DNA from: an uncultured Clostridia bacterium
Lineage (GTDB): Bacteria; Bacillota; Clostridia; Christensenellales; Aristaeellaceae
Direction: 5' to 3'
DNA length: 7,674 nt
NCBI GenBank assembly: GCA_946534455.1
Contig: CAMNCR010000010.1
Coordinates: forward strand, 1-7,674
In this document: in pieces, positions 1-6,853 of the stretch
Layout: each line of letters begins with the position of its first letter
How positions within the stretch are numbered: the first letter of the stretch is position 1
Position numbers and translations under genes: made by a program
The notes under the pieces: generated by a model
Database searches by the model: none
What the model was told of the DNA's origin: nothing
The model's input: only the letters and a program-made list of their open reading frames with translations

Positions 1-667
1 TCTCCCCGGACAGCCCGCTGTAGATCACCTCATACTGATTCTCCTCCAGCAGGCTCCGGAACGCGGCCGTCGCCTCCTGATCCAGCTCTCCGTGTCCCTG
101 CGCGATCACGATCCGGGGAATGCGCTCCCGGGTCACATAGTCGATGGCCCGGGTCAGGCTCTGCTCATAGGTCCAGCCCGCCGCCGTATAGGCCTCTCCC
201 GTCTCATCCAGGCTGAGGCTCACAAAGTCCTCCGCGCCCAGCACCCGCCAGCGCTCCGCGTCCGGCCCGTAGACGATCAGCTCGTCCGCGTTCACCGTCC
301 GGCTCTCCGTAGAGAAGCGCTGCAGCAGCGCGGGATTCATGCCCGGATCCACCTGTTCCCAGGTCAGCAGCGGGGTGGCTGCCGCATACCGGTCCAGCAG
401 CTCCAGCAGGGGGCCGTCCTCCTGCCCCCGCCGATAGACCGCGTAGATATGCACCGGGTGCGCCAGCTTCTCCAGCACCTCCCGCGTCTTCGCGCCGTAG
501 CTGGTCACCGCGTTGAAGGAGGCGTCCACGCGCCAGCCCAGGCGGCGCTCCAGCTCCGTCGCGCCCACGTTCAGCAGCGCCAGCGATGCCAGCAGCACCA
601 GCAGCATCACAGCGGCGTAGCCCCGCAGCCTGCGGCGGCTCCGCCTGCCCTGCGGCTCCTTTTTCAT
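1..667 (-). CDS. GldG-like ABC transporter auxiliary protein (3' end cut off by window)
   Basis: Only the first 222 codons are present; the gene runs off the left edge. The start is the ATG at 667-665, preceded by a strong GGAAGGAG site a few bases upstream. The protein begins with a very basic stretch (residues 1-16, KKEPQGRRSRRRLR), then one hydrophobic helix (about 17-34), then an extracytoplasmic region. The segment at about 48-80 (SFNAVTSYGAKTREVLEKL, then PVHIYAVY) and the GHGE motif at 191-194 match the pattern of GldG-type auxiliary proteins (ABC_transp_aux family), which sit beside ABC-2 permeases and are anchored by an N-terminal helix. It follows the permease gene by 33 bases in the same direction, as expected for an ATPase-permease-GldG cassette. 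The family is known from gliding bacteria but is widespread in non-gliding Bacillota, so motility is not implied. The substrate is unknown. A C-terminal membrane helix, common in the family, would lie outside the window. Confidence 0.8.
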   Translation of the reverse strand, partial: MKKEPQGRRSRRRLRGYAAVMLLVLLASLALLNVGATELERRLGWRVDASFNAVTSYGAKTREVLEKLAHPVHIYAVYRRGQEDGPLLELLDRYAAATPLLTWEQVDPGMNPALLQRFSTESRTVNADELIVYGPDAERWRVLGAEDFVSLSLDETGEAYTAAGWTYEQSLTRAIDYVTRERIPRIVIAQGHGELDQEATAAFRSLLEENQYEVIYSGLSGE

Positions 668-700
668 GGACTCCTTCCCTCCCCTCATTCTTCCGTCCTC

Positions 701-1405
701 CTACGCGATCCGCCTGCGGTGCAGCAGATAGATGGTCAGCGCGAGAAAGCACCCGGCGAAGCTCACCTCGTACAGGATGCCCGCAAAGCTCAGCTGGCCC
801 ATCAGGAACGTTTCGTTTCGCCTGTACAGCGACAGGAAGCGCAGGATCCGCGCGACCCACTCCGCGCCTACCGCGTTTTCCAGCAGATCCAGCATCCACA
901 GCAGAAAATTCGCGCCAAAGCTCAGCACCGCGGCAATCACCGGCGTGGAGGCGCATCCGCTCAGGAACAGATCCATCGCGGCAAAGGCGCAGCCCTGCAG
1001 CACGAAGCCCAGCAGGTTGACCGCCAGCTCCGCCGGATACACCGTCCCATACATCGCCACCACAAGCACGTACACCAGCGTCAGGGAGGCCGTCAGCAGC
1101 AGCACCGAAACCGCGGCCAGGTATTTCCCCAGGACGATGGCCGGCAGGGAAACCGGACTGGTCAGCAGCAGCTGATCCGTCCTCTTCTGCCTCTCCTCCG
1201 CCAGCAGGCGCATGGTCAGGATCGGGCTGAGCAGCATCCACAGATAGCTCATGCTCCCGTAAAAGGTCGGCAGATCGCCGCTGCGCGGCGCGAGAATCTC
1301 CAGAAAGAACAGCACGGAGGACACCGCAAGAAACACGCCGATGAACACATAGCCCACCGGCGTCAGAAAATAGGCCCGCCATTCCCGCCGCCAGATCGTT
1401 TTCAT
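701..1405 (-). CDS. ABC-2 type transporter permease, GldF/NosY-like
   Basis: A 234-residue integral membrane protein. Hydrophobic segments at about residues 17-37, 52-66, 96-119, 125-148, 153-173 and 205-227 give six likely membrane helices, the usual ABC-2 permease number and length. The cytoplasmic segment MRLLAEERQKRTDQLLLTSP (65-84) between helices 2 and 3 is the characteristic coupling region of GldF/NosY-like permeases, where it contacts the ATPase. The C-terminus is a short basic tail (HRRRIA). The ATG lies 7 bases after the stop codon of the ATPase gene, and its ribosome binding site (GAAGAAGGG) is built from the last codons of that gene, so translation is probably coupled. It should form the membrane channel of an exporter with the ATPase upstream and the GldG-like protein downstream. 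The substrate cannot be deduced. Confidence 0.88.
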   Translation of the reverse strand: MKTIWRREWRAYFLTPVGYVFIGVFLAVSSVLFFLEILAPRSGDLPTFYGSMSYLWMLLSPILTMRLLAEERQKRTDQLLLTSPVSLPAIVLGKYLAAVSVLLLTASLTLVYVLVVAMYGTVYPAELAVNLLGFVLQGCAFAAMDLFLSGCASTPVIAAVLSFGANFLLWMLDLLENAVGAEWVARILRFLSLYRRNETFLMGQLSFAGILYEVSFAGCFLALTIYLLHRRRIA

Positions 1406-1412
1406 CCGCGTA

Positions 1413-2381
1413 TCACCCTTCTTCGTCCGCCGTCAGCCGCAGGAACAGCGCCTCCAGGCCCTCCCGCTCCTCGCCCATCGCCCGGATCGGCACATCCAGG
1501 GCGGCCAGCGTGCGGAACACCTGATCCCTGATCTCCCGGTCCGCCCTGTCTCCGGCGATCTCCAGGAGCAGCTCCGCTTCCCCGGTCTCCGTTCCTCTCT
1601 GCCTCTCCGCCCGTGCGACGCCCGGCACCTGCCGCAGCGCCGAGAGCACCCGCGGGCTTCCCTCCGCCACCGTCAGACGCAGCCGCCTGCCGGCTTCTCC
1701 GCCTGCCTCCAGCGATACGTCCCCTGCCAGGCGCCCCTCCTGCAGGATCAGCACCCGGGCGCACAGCTCCTGCACCTCGGACAGCAGGTGGCTGGAAAAA
1801 ATCACCGTTCTCTCCCGGCCCAGCTGCCGGATCAGCGTCCGCATTTCCACCGTCTGGCGCGGATCCAGCCCCACGGTCGGCTCATCGAGCATCAGGATGT
1901 CCGGGCTGCCGCACAGCGCCTGCGCGATGCCCGCCCGCTGCCGGTAGCCCCGGCTCAGCTGGCCCAGCAGCCGCTCCCGCACCTCCGTCAGCCCGCATTT
2001 CTCCAGGATTTCCTCCACATGCGCCGCCCGGGCCCGGGGCGCCACCTCCCGCAGGTCGCACACGAAGCGGAGATATTCCGCCACCGTCATCTCGTCATAG
2101 AGCGGAGGCCGGTCCGGCAGAAAGCCGATCCGCCGCTTGCAGGCTCTCGGCTCCTCCGCCAGGTCCTGACCGGCCACGCGCACCACGCCCTCCGTCGGGG
2201 GAAAGTATCCCGTCATCAGGTTCAGGGCCGTGGTTTTTCCCGCGCCGTTGCGCCCCAGGAGCCCGACCGTCTGCCCGGCGGGAATGGAAAAGGAAACCTC
2301 CCGCAGGGCCGTCACCGCGCCGTATCGCTTGGTCACCCGCTCCAGGGCCAGCGCCGGCTGCGTATCCTTCATGCCGCTCAT
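1413..2381 (-). CDS. ABC transporter ATP-binding protein, GldA/CcmA-like
   Basis: A 322-residue ATPase with all nucleotide-binding motifs in order: Walker A GRNGAGKTT (43-51), signature LSRGYRQR (142-149), Walker B DILMLDEP (161-168), D-loop GLDP (171-174) and switch histidine in SSH (198). The signature form SRGYRQR and the sequence IGFLPDRPPLYDEMTV (85-100) are typical of the GldA/CcmA exporter subgroup; the usual Q-loop glutamine position appears to be Asp90, as this subgroup often has an acidic residue there. About 100 residues after the core (215-322) form an accessory C-terminal domain of the kind seen on ABC-2 exporter ATPases. The ATG at 2381 overlaps the dnaE stop codon as ATGA, and an AAGGA site within the last dnaE codons serves it. 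A second Met at residue 4 is possible but has no binding site of its own. It powers the permease encoded next. Confidence 0.92.
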   Translation of the reverse strand: MSGMKDTQPALALERVTKRYGAVTALREVSFSIPAGQTVGLLGRNGAGKTTALNLMTGYFPPTEGVVRVAGQDLAEEPRACKRRIGFLPDRPPLYDEMTVAEYLRFVCDLREVAPRARAAHVEEILEKCGLTEVRERLLGQLSRGYRQRAGIAQALCGSPDILMLDEPTVGLDPRQTVEMRTLIRQLGRERTVIFSSHLLSEVQELCARVLILQEGRLAGDVSLEAGGEAGRRLRLTVAEGSPRVLSALRQVPGVARAERQRGTETGEAELLLEIAGDRADREIRDQVFRTLAALDVPIRAMGEEREGLEALFLRLTADEEG

Positions 2382-5300
2382 GCTTTCGCTTCCTTCAGCA
2401 CCACGTTGTCCTGCCCCAGCAGGTCTCTCAGCCGATTGAGGCAGCGCTCACTTGCGCTGCACCAGCAGTCCCGGGGGCTCAGCAGCGTCAGCTTCTCCTC
2501 CGGAATATGCAGGTACACCGGCACCTCTCCCGTTTCCACCGCCAGGGCGGCGGAAACCGCGTCCATCTGGCTGCGCGCCAGGCGCAGATACAGCTTTCTC
2601 CGGGCCGCGGACGCCTGTTTCGCGCTCTCCGCGCCGGGCGCGGGCAGCTCCGGCCGGGCCGGGGGCTTTTCCGTCTCCCCGGTCTCCTTTTCCGCCCAGC
2701 CGGCCAGGGGAAACAGCTGCTCCGCCAGCAGCTTCGGCGATTCGTCCTCCCGCAGGCTCAGCCTGCCCGTGATGACCACCGCCTCGTCCTCCCGCAGCAG
2801 GCTCTGGAACCGTTCAAACACCCGGGGAAACACCAGGCATTCGATCTGCCCCGTCATGTCCTCCAGGGTCACGAAGGCCATGTAGTCCCCCTTCTTGGTG
2901 GCCTTGCCCTTGACCTCCGTCAGGATGCCTCCCATGACCACGTTCCGTCCGTCCAGCTCCTCGCCGTCCGCGGCCAGCTCCTCCGGGTTTTCCAGCTGCG
3001 CGGTGGTGAAGGTCATTTTCGCCATCACGTCCCGGTATTCATCCAGCGGATGCCCCGTCATGTACACGCCGGTTGCTTCCTTCTCCATCTGCAGCCGCAC
3101 GCTCCGCGGGCAGTCCGCCATCGGCGGCAGATGCTCCTCCAGCTCCAGCACCGCCGTCATCCCGTCCCCGCCCATCAGGTCGAACAGGCTTACCTGTCCG
3201 CTGACGTTCTTCCTGCGGGAGCTCTGGTTGGCGTCCATGGCCCGCTCGAACACGGCCAGCATCTGCGGCCGGTTGGCTCCGGTGGAATCAAAGGCGCCGC
3301 CCTTGATCAGGCTTTCCACCACCCGCTTGCCGCATTCGCCCGGGTCGATTCTCCGGCAGAAGTCGAAGATATCCCGATAGGGCCCCGCCGCCTCCCGCTC
3401 CCGGATCACCTCCCGGGCCGCGCTCTCGCCCACGCTCTTGATGGCCCCCAGCCCGAACAGGATGGCCGGCTTCTGCCCCTCCGCCGCGCGCACGGTGAAT
3501 TTCCACCGGCTGCCGTTCACATCCGGCGGCAGCACGTCGATGCCTCTTCCGCGGCAGTACTGGATGTAGCCGGCAATCTTGCCCGTGTTGCCGTAAACGC
3601 TGTTGAGCATCGCCGCCATGAACTGCACCGGATAGTAGCGCTTGAGCCAGGCGGTCTGCATGGCCACCACGCCGTAGGCCGCCGCGTGCGATTTGTTGAA
3701 GGCGTAGCTGGCGAAGGAAATCATCTCGTCATAGATCTGGTTCGCGATGGGCTCCGGCACGCCGTTGCGCACGCAGCCCGGCACGGTCACCTGTCCCGAC
3801 GCGTCCACCAGCCCGTGAACGAAGATCTCCCGTTCCTCGTCCATCACCTTCTTTTTCTTTTTCGCCATGGCCCGGCGCACCAGATCGCTGCGGCCGTAGC
3901 TGTAGCCGGCCAGATCCCGCACGATCTGCATCACCTGCTCCTGATACACCATGCAGCCGTAGGTCACGTCCAGGATGGGACGCAGCTTTTCCGTCTCATA
4001 GTGCACGCTGGCCGGATCCACCTTGCCCGCGATGTACCGGGGAATGGATTCCATGGGGCCCGGACGGTACAGGGAAATGGCGGCGATGATATCCTCAAAG
4101 CAGCTGGGCTTCATGTTCTTCAGGAAGCCCGTCATGCCCGCGCCTTCCATCTGAAAAACGCCCTCCGTGTCCCCCTCGCTGATCATCCGGTACACGGCCG
4201 GGTCGTCCAGGGGAATGTCCTCCGCCCGCATGTCCTTCCCGATCTCCCGCATCATGTCCAGCGTATCCCGGATGACCGTCAGCGTCCGCAGCCCCAGAAA
4301 ATCCATTTTCAGCAGGCCCAGCCGTTCGATCGTGCCCATGGGATACTGGGTCGTGATGACCTCGTCATTGCGCTGCAGCGGCACATATTCCATCACCGGC
4401 TTTCCGGTGATCAGCACGCCGGCCGCGTGGGTGGAGGCGTGCCGGGGCATGCCCTCCAGCGTCATGGCCGTGTCGATCAGCTCCCTGACCCGGGGCTGCT
4501 CCCGCACCATCTGAGCCAGCATGGGCGAAATGTCCAGCGCCCGCTGCAGCGTCATGCCCAGCTCAAAGGGAATCGCCTTGGCCACCGCGTCCGTTTCCTG
4601 GTAGCTCATCCCCAGCACGCGTCCCACATCCCGCACCACGCCCTTGGCCGCCATCGTGCCGAAGGTGATGATCTGGCTCACGTGATCCGCGCCGTATTTC
4701 CGCGCCACATAGTCGATCACCTCCTGCCGCCGTTCGTAGCAGAAGTCCACGTCGATATCCGGCATCGTCACCCGCTCCGGGTTCAGGAAGCGCTCGAACA
4801 GCAGCTGGTACCGCAGGGGGTCCAGCATCGTGATGCCCAGGGAGTAGGCCACGATGGAGCCGGCGCCGCTGCCGCGCCCCGGTCCCACCATGATGCCGTT
4901 GGATTTGGCGTAGTGGATGAAGTCCCACACGATCAGGAAATAATCCACATACCCCATGCTTTCGATCACGCTCAGCTCATAGTTCAGGCGCTGATAGGGC
5001 TCGTCCTCCTCCCCGGCATCGGGATACAGCCGCTCCATCCCCTCCCGGCACAGCCTGCGCAGCATGCTGTCCGGCGTCTCGCCCTCCGGCACGGGATAAT
5101 GGGGCAGGCGGGTCACGCCGAATTCGAATTCCACCTGGCAGCGCCGGGCAATCTCCTCCGTCCGGTCCACCGCCTCCGGCACCTGCCGGAACAGCTCCCG
5201 CATCTCCGCCTCGCTCTTCACGTACAGCTCGCCGGTTTCCATGCGCATCCGCTGCTCATCCGCCAGGGTTTTCCCGGTCTGGATGCACATCAGCACCTCC

Positions 5301-5944
5301 TGGGCGTGCGCATCCTTCTGCTCCAGGTAGTGGCAGTCGTTGGTGGCCACCGTGGGCACGCCCATTTCCCGGGCCAGCGCGATCAGCCGCGGCAGCACCG
5401 TCTTTTCCTCCGGCAGGTGATGATCCATGAGCTCGATGTAGAAGTTTTCCGGGCCGAAGAGGTCCTGCATCTCCCGCACATACTGCCGGGCGCTTTCCTC
5501 CTGGCCGCCCAGCAGCAGCTTGGGCAGATCCCCGCTCAGGCACGCGCTCAGGCAGATCAGCCCCTCATGATGCTTCCGGATCAGCTCATAATCCATCCGG
5601 GGCTTGTAATAGTATCCCGTCAGAAATGCCTCGCTGGACAGGCGCATCAGGTTCTGATACCCGGTGTTGTTTTCGCACAGCAGAATCAGGTGGCTGGTCT
5701 CCTTCCCGGCCACGGTTTTATCCAGTCTGTCCCGGCAGACGTAGGCCTCCATGCCGATGATCGGATGGATCCCCGCGTCCTTCATCGCGTTGTAGAAATC
5801 GATCACGCCGTAGAGCACGCCGTGATCCGTAATCGCGCAGGCGTCCATACCCAGGGCCTTCAGCCGCTCCACCAGCCTGGTGATCCGGCAGGCGCCGTCC
5901 AGCAGGCTGTATTCCGTGTGCAGATGCAGGTGCGTAAAGCTCAT
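2378..5944 (-). CDS. dnaE: DNA polymerase III alpha subunit, DnaE type
   Basis: A complete 1188-residue C-family replicative polymerase that synthesises DNA from dNTPs. Domains in order: PHP domain (about 1-270) with HLHLHTEYS (5-13), TDHG (39-42), Glu66, His85 and TNDCHYL (201-207), so the metal ligands look intact; palm with GPGRGSGAGS (354-363), catalytic aspartates in PDIDVDF (395-401) and the third in KMDFLGL (Asp548); fingers with the lysine run AKKKKKVMDEER (694-705) and FNKSHAAAYG (749-758); helix-hairpin-helix (about 831-847, GLGAIKSVGE); OB fold (about 1000-1080); a Pro/Glu/Ala-rich linker (about 1085-1112); and a short C-terminal domain. There is no 3'-5' exonuclease domain of the PolC kind, so this is DnaE. 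Bacillota usually also carry PolC, which is not in this window. The ATG at 5944 is preceded by GGGAGGA (5962-5956) and a good promoter. It is the first gene of an apparent operon with the ABC cassette. Confidence 0.98.
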   Translation of the reverse strand: MSFTHLHLHTEYSLLDGACRITRLVERLKALGMDACAITDHGVLYGVIDFYNAMKDAGIHPIIGMEAYVCRDRLDKTVAGKETSHLILLCENNTGYQNLMRLSSEAFLTGYYYKPRMDYELIRKHHEGLICLSACLSGDLPKLLLGGQEESARQYVREMQDLFGPENFYIELMDHHLPEEKTVLPRLIALAREMGVPTVATNDCHYLEQKDAHAQEVLMCIQTGKTLADEQRMRMETGELYVKSEAEMRELFRQVPEAVDRTEEIARRCQVEFEFGVTRLPHYPVPEGETPDSMLRRLCREGMERLYPDAGEEDEPYQRLNYELSVIESMGYVDYFLIVWDFIHYAKSNGIMVGPGRGSGAGSIVAYSLGITMLDPLRYQLLFERFLNPERVTMPDIDVDFCYERRQEVIDYVARKYGADHVSQIITFGTMAAKGVVRDVGRVLGMSYQETDAVAKAIPFELGMTLQRALDISPMLAQMVREQPRVRELIDTAMTLEGMPRHASTHAAGVLITGKPVMEYVPLQRNDEVITTQYPMGTIERLGLLKMDFLGLRTLTVIRDTLDMMREIGKDMRAEDIPLDDPAVYRMISEGDTEGVFQMEGAGMTGFLKNMKPSCFEDIIAAISLYRPGPMESIPRYIAGKVDPASVHYETEKLRPILDVTYGCMVYQEQVMQIVRDLAGYSYGRSDLVRRAMAKKKKKVMDEEREIFVHGLVDASGQVTVPGCVRNGVPEPIANQIYDEMISFASYAFNKSHAAAYGVVAMQTAWLKRYYPVQFMAAMLNSVYGNTGKIAGYIQYCRGRGIDVLPPDVNGSRWKFTVRAAEGQKPAILFGLGAIKSVGESAAREVIREREAAGPYRDIFDFCRRIDPGECGKRVVESLIKGGAFDSTGANRPQMLAVFERAMDANQSSRRKNVSGQVSLFDLMGGDGMTAVLELEEHLPPMADCPRSVRLQMEKEATGVYMTGHPLDEYRDVMAKMTFTTAQLENPEELAADGEELDGRNVVMGGILTEVKGKATKKGDYMAFVTLEDMTGQIECLVFPRVFERFQSLLREDEAVVITGRLSLREDESPKLLAEQLFPLAGWAEKETGETEKPPARPELPAPGAESAKQASAARRKLYLRLARSQMDAVSAALAVETGEVPVYLHIPEEKLTLLSPRDCWCSASERCLNRLRDLLGQDNVVLKEAKA

Positions 5945-5955
5945 GGCGTGCTCTC

Positions 5956-5962
5956 TCCTCCC
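5956..5962 (-). promoter_or_regulatory. Ribosome binding site of dnaE
   Basis: GGGAGGA on the minus strand, 11 bases before the ATG at 5944. The spacing is slightly long, but this is the only strong purine-rich site near the start. It supports the choice of MSFTHLHLHT as the N-terminus, which is also where the PHP domain of this family begins. Confidence 0.65.
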
Positions 5963-5985
5963 GTTTCCGGTCTCGTTCGCGGCGT

Positions 5986-5994
5986 ATTATACCA
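5986..5994 (-). promoter_or_regulatory. Extended -10 promoter of the dnaE operon
   Basis: On the minus strand the sequence TGGTATAAT is a perfect extended -10 (TGnTATAAT). With a 17-base spacer the -35 position would be TTTATT (6014-6009), a poor match to TTGACA, which fits the lower need for a -35 when the TG extension is present. Transcription should begin near 5979, giving a leader of about 35 bases before the dnaE ATG. This is a sequence-based prediction for the housekeeping sigma factor. Confidence 0.75.
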
Positions 5995-6006
5995 TATTTC
6001 CCCCGC

Positions 6007-6043
6007 ATAATAAAAGCTGCCCTCCTCCGAAGAGAAGGGCAGC
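6007..6043 (-). terminator. Intrinsic terminator after the secreted-protein gene
   Basis: On the minus strand an 8-base stem GCTGCCCT/AGGGCAGC (6043-6036 with 6023-6016) encloses a second 3-base stem closed by a C(TTCG)G tetraloop (6032-6027), and is followed by TTTTATTAT (6015-6007). A stable GC-rich stem, UUCG loop and U-tract make a textbook Rho-independent terminator. It starts 13 bases after the stop codon of the 158-residue gene and separates that unit from dnaE. The plus strand lacks a U-tract after the stem, so it should act in one direction only. Confidence 0.92.
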
Positions 6044-6056
6044 CGAAGGTCGTCCG

Positions 6057-6533
6057 TCAGCTCTGCTGCAGTGTGGACATGATCTCCTGCGCCTTGTCGG
6101 CGCTCTGCTGGGTCCCGTACCAGAAGGTGATCTCGACGGCCTGGCTGCCGTCCATCAGCACGTAGCCGATGTACATCGCCCCATCGGAGGTGGCCGGGTC
6201 GTCCTCGCCGTAGTAGGTGAGCACATCGATGCCGTTGATCCGGCGCAGCTCCACATCCTGCTGCTTTTCCTTCATGGCCTCCGCCAGGGCGGACAGCGTC
6301 ACGCCGCCGTTGTCATAGGCAAAGACATCCATCTCCAGCCCCAGCTTCGTGGAAAAATAGGCAAACTGGAAATACGCCGACTGCTCCGCGTCCCGCGCGT
6401 TTTTCGGGCTGTATTCCATGCCGTCCGGCAGGGAAAGCGTAAAGTGTTCCCCGGGCAGCTTCACCTCCTGGTCCGCCAGGGCCATGCCCATCAGCAGGCA
6501 TAAGCTGATGCATATACAGATGATCCTTTTCAC
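6057..6533 (-). CDS. Secreted protein of unknown function with signal peptide
   Basis: A 158-residue protein I do not recognise as a named gene. Residues 1-20 form a signal peptide: basic KR, a hydrophobic core and the cleavage motif ALA before Asp21. There is no lipobox at the cleavage site, so a soluble exported product is expected. The mature part starts with FTLSLPDGMEYSPKN (31-45), then alternates short beta-like stretches, and ends with an amphipathic helix (about 142-157). This layout loosely resembles small PsbP/DcrB-like folds, a weak inference. The start is GTG at 6533, with no ATG between it and the preceding stop. It lies 42 bases after the DUF1858 gene, in the same transcription unit, and is followed directly by a strong terminator. 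Confidence 0.82.
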   Translation of the reverse strand: MKRIICICISLCLLMGMALADQEVKLPGEHFTLSLPDGMEYSPKNARDAEQSAYFQFAYFSTKLGLEMDVFAYDNGGVTLSALAEAMKEKQQDVELRRINGIDVLTYYGEDDPATSDGAMYIGYVLMDGSQAVEITFWYGTQQSADKAQEIMSTLQQS

Positions 6534-6540
6534 GCTTTCG

Positions 6541-6546
6541 CCCCCT
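6541..6546 (-). promoter_or_regulatory. Ribosome binding site that fixes the GTG start
   Basis: AGGGGG on the minus strand, 7 bases before the GTG at 6533-6531. Because the gene has no upstream ATG, this site together with the immediately following signal peptide is the main reason to accept GTG as the start codon. Confidence 0.6.
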
Positions 6547-6575
6547 GTGCTCTGTTTCAGGCAGCGCCTCCCGGC

Positions 6576-6788
6576 TTATTGCGCGCGGGCGGCGATCCGC
6601 CGGTTGATTTCGGCAATAACCTCCTCGGAGGGAATGCCGTGCACCATGCAGGCCTCCTCCAGGGATTCCATCTGGGAAGAGGGGCAGCCCAGGCAGTGCA
6701 TGCCGATCATCATCAGCACCTCCACCGCCTCCGGATAGTTCCGAACGATTTCACCCACCAGGGTCTGCCCATTCACCTGTTCACTCAT
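6576..6788 (-). CDS. DUF1858 domain protein (redox-disulfide, CxxC)
   Basis: A 70-residue cytoplasmic protein covering essentially one DUF1858 domain, also known as the hybrid-cluster-protein-associated redox disulfide domain and related to the N-terminal part of ScdA. Diagnostic features are the start VNGQTLVGEIVRNYPEAVEV (5-24), then GMHCLGCPSS (29-38) with Cys32 and Cys35 as a CxxC pair, then ESLEEAC and a helix GIPSEEVIAEINRRI (51-65). A third cysteine is at 47. The family is common in anaerobes and is thought to take part in thiol redox or metal/nitrosative stress handling, but its biochemical role is not established. The ATG at 6788 has an excellent GAGGAGG site (6804-6798). It is the first gene after its own promoter and is followed 42 bases later by the secreted-protein gene. 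Confidence 0.88.
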   Translation of the reverse strand: MSEQVNGQTLVGEIVRNYPEAVEVLMMIGMHCLGCPSSQMESLEEACMVHGIPSEEVIAEINRRIAARAQ

Positions 6789-6815
6789 GGATAGGGTCCT
6801 CCTCAGTTTTTGTTC

Positions 6816-6844
6816 ATCATATCATGATTCCCACGGCTTGTCTA
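6816..6844 (-). promoter_or_regulatory. Promoter of the DUF1858/secreted-protein unit
   Basis: On the minus strand TAGACA (6844-6839; five of six match TTGACA), a 17-base spacer, and TATGAT (6821-6816; five of six match TATAAT). The spacing is ideal for the housekeeping sigma factor. Transcription would start near 6809, just upstream of the Shine-Dalgarno site, giving a leader of about 20 bases. No terminator is visible between the upstream 154-residue gene and this promoter, so read-through from floA may add to expression. Confidence 0.72.
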
Positions 6845-6853
6845 ATCCTTTTT

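Noticed and set aside
204..1382. A 392-codon minus-strand open frame overlapping the permease in another frame
   Set aside because: It is Gly/Ala/Arg-rich without domains, spans the gap between the permease and GldG-like genes, and conflicts with frames that encode clear membrane helices and family motifs.
92..1531. A 479-codon plus-strand open frame opposite the permease and GldG-like genes
   Set aside because: The product is a His/Gln/Arg/Pro-rich low-complexity string, it is antisense to two well-supported membrane protein genes, and it crosses their boundaries.
1613..6010. A 1465-codon open frame on the plus strand, longer than any other in the window
   Set aside because: It lies antisense to dnaE and the ATPase gene, and its product is dominated by His, Gln, Arg, Pro and Ala with no recognisable domain. 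Stops are rare there because the G+C-rich codon third positions of dnaE read as non-stop codons on the other strand.
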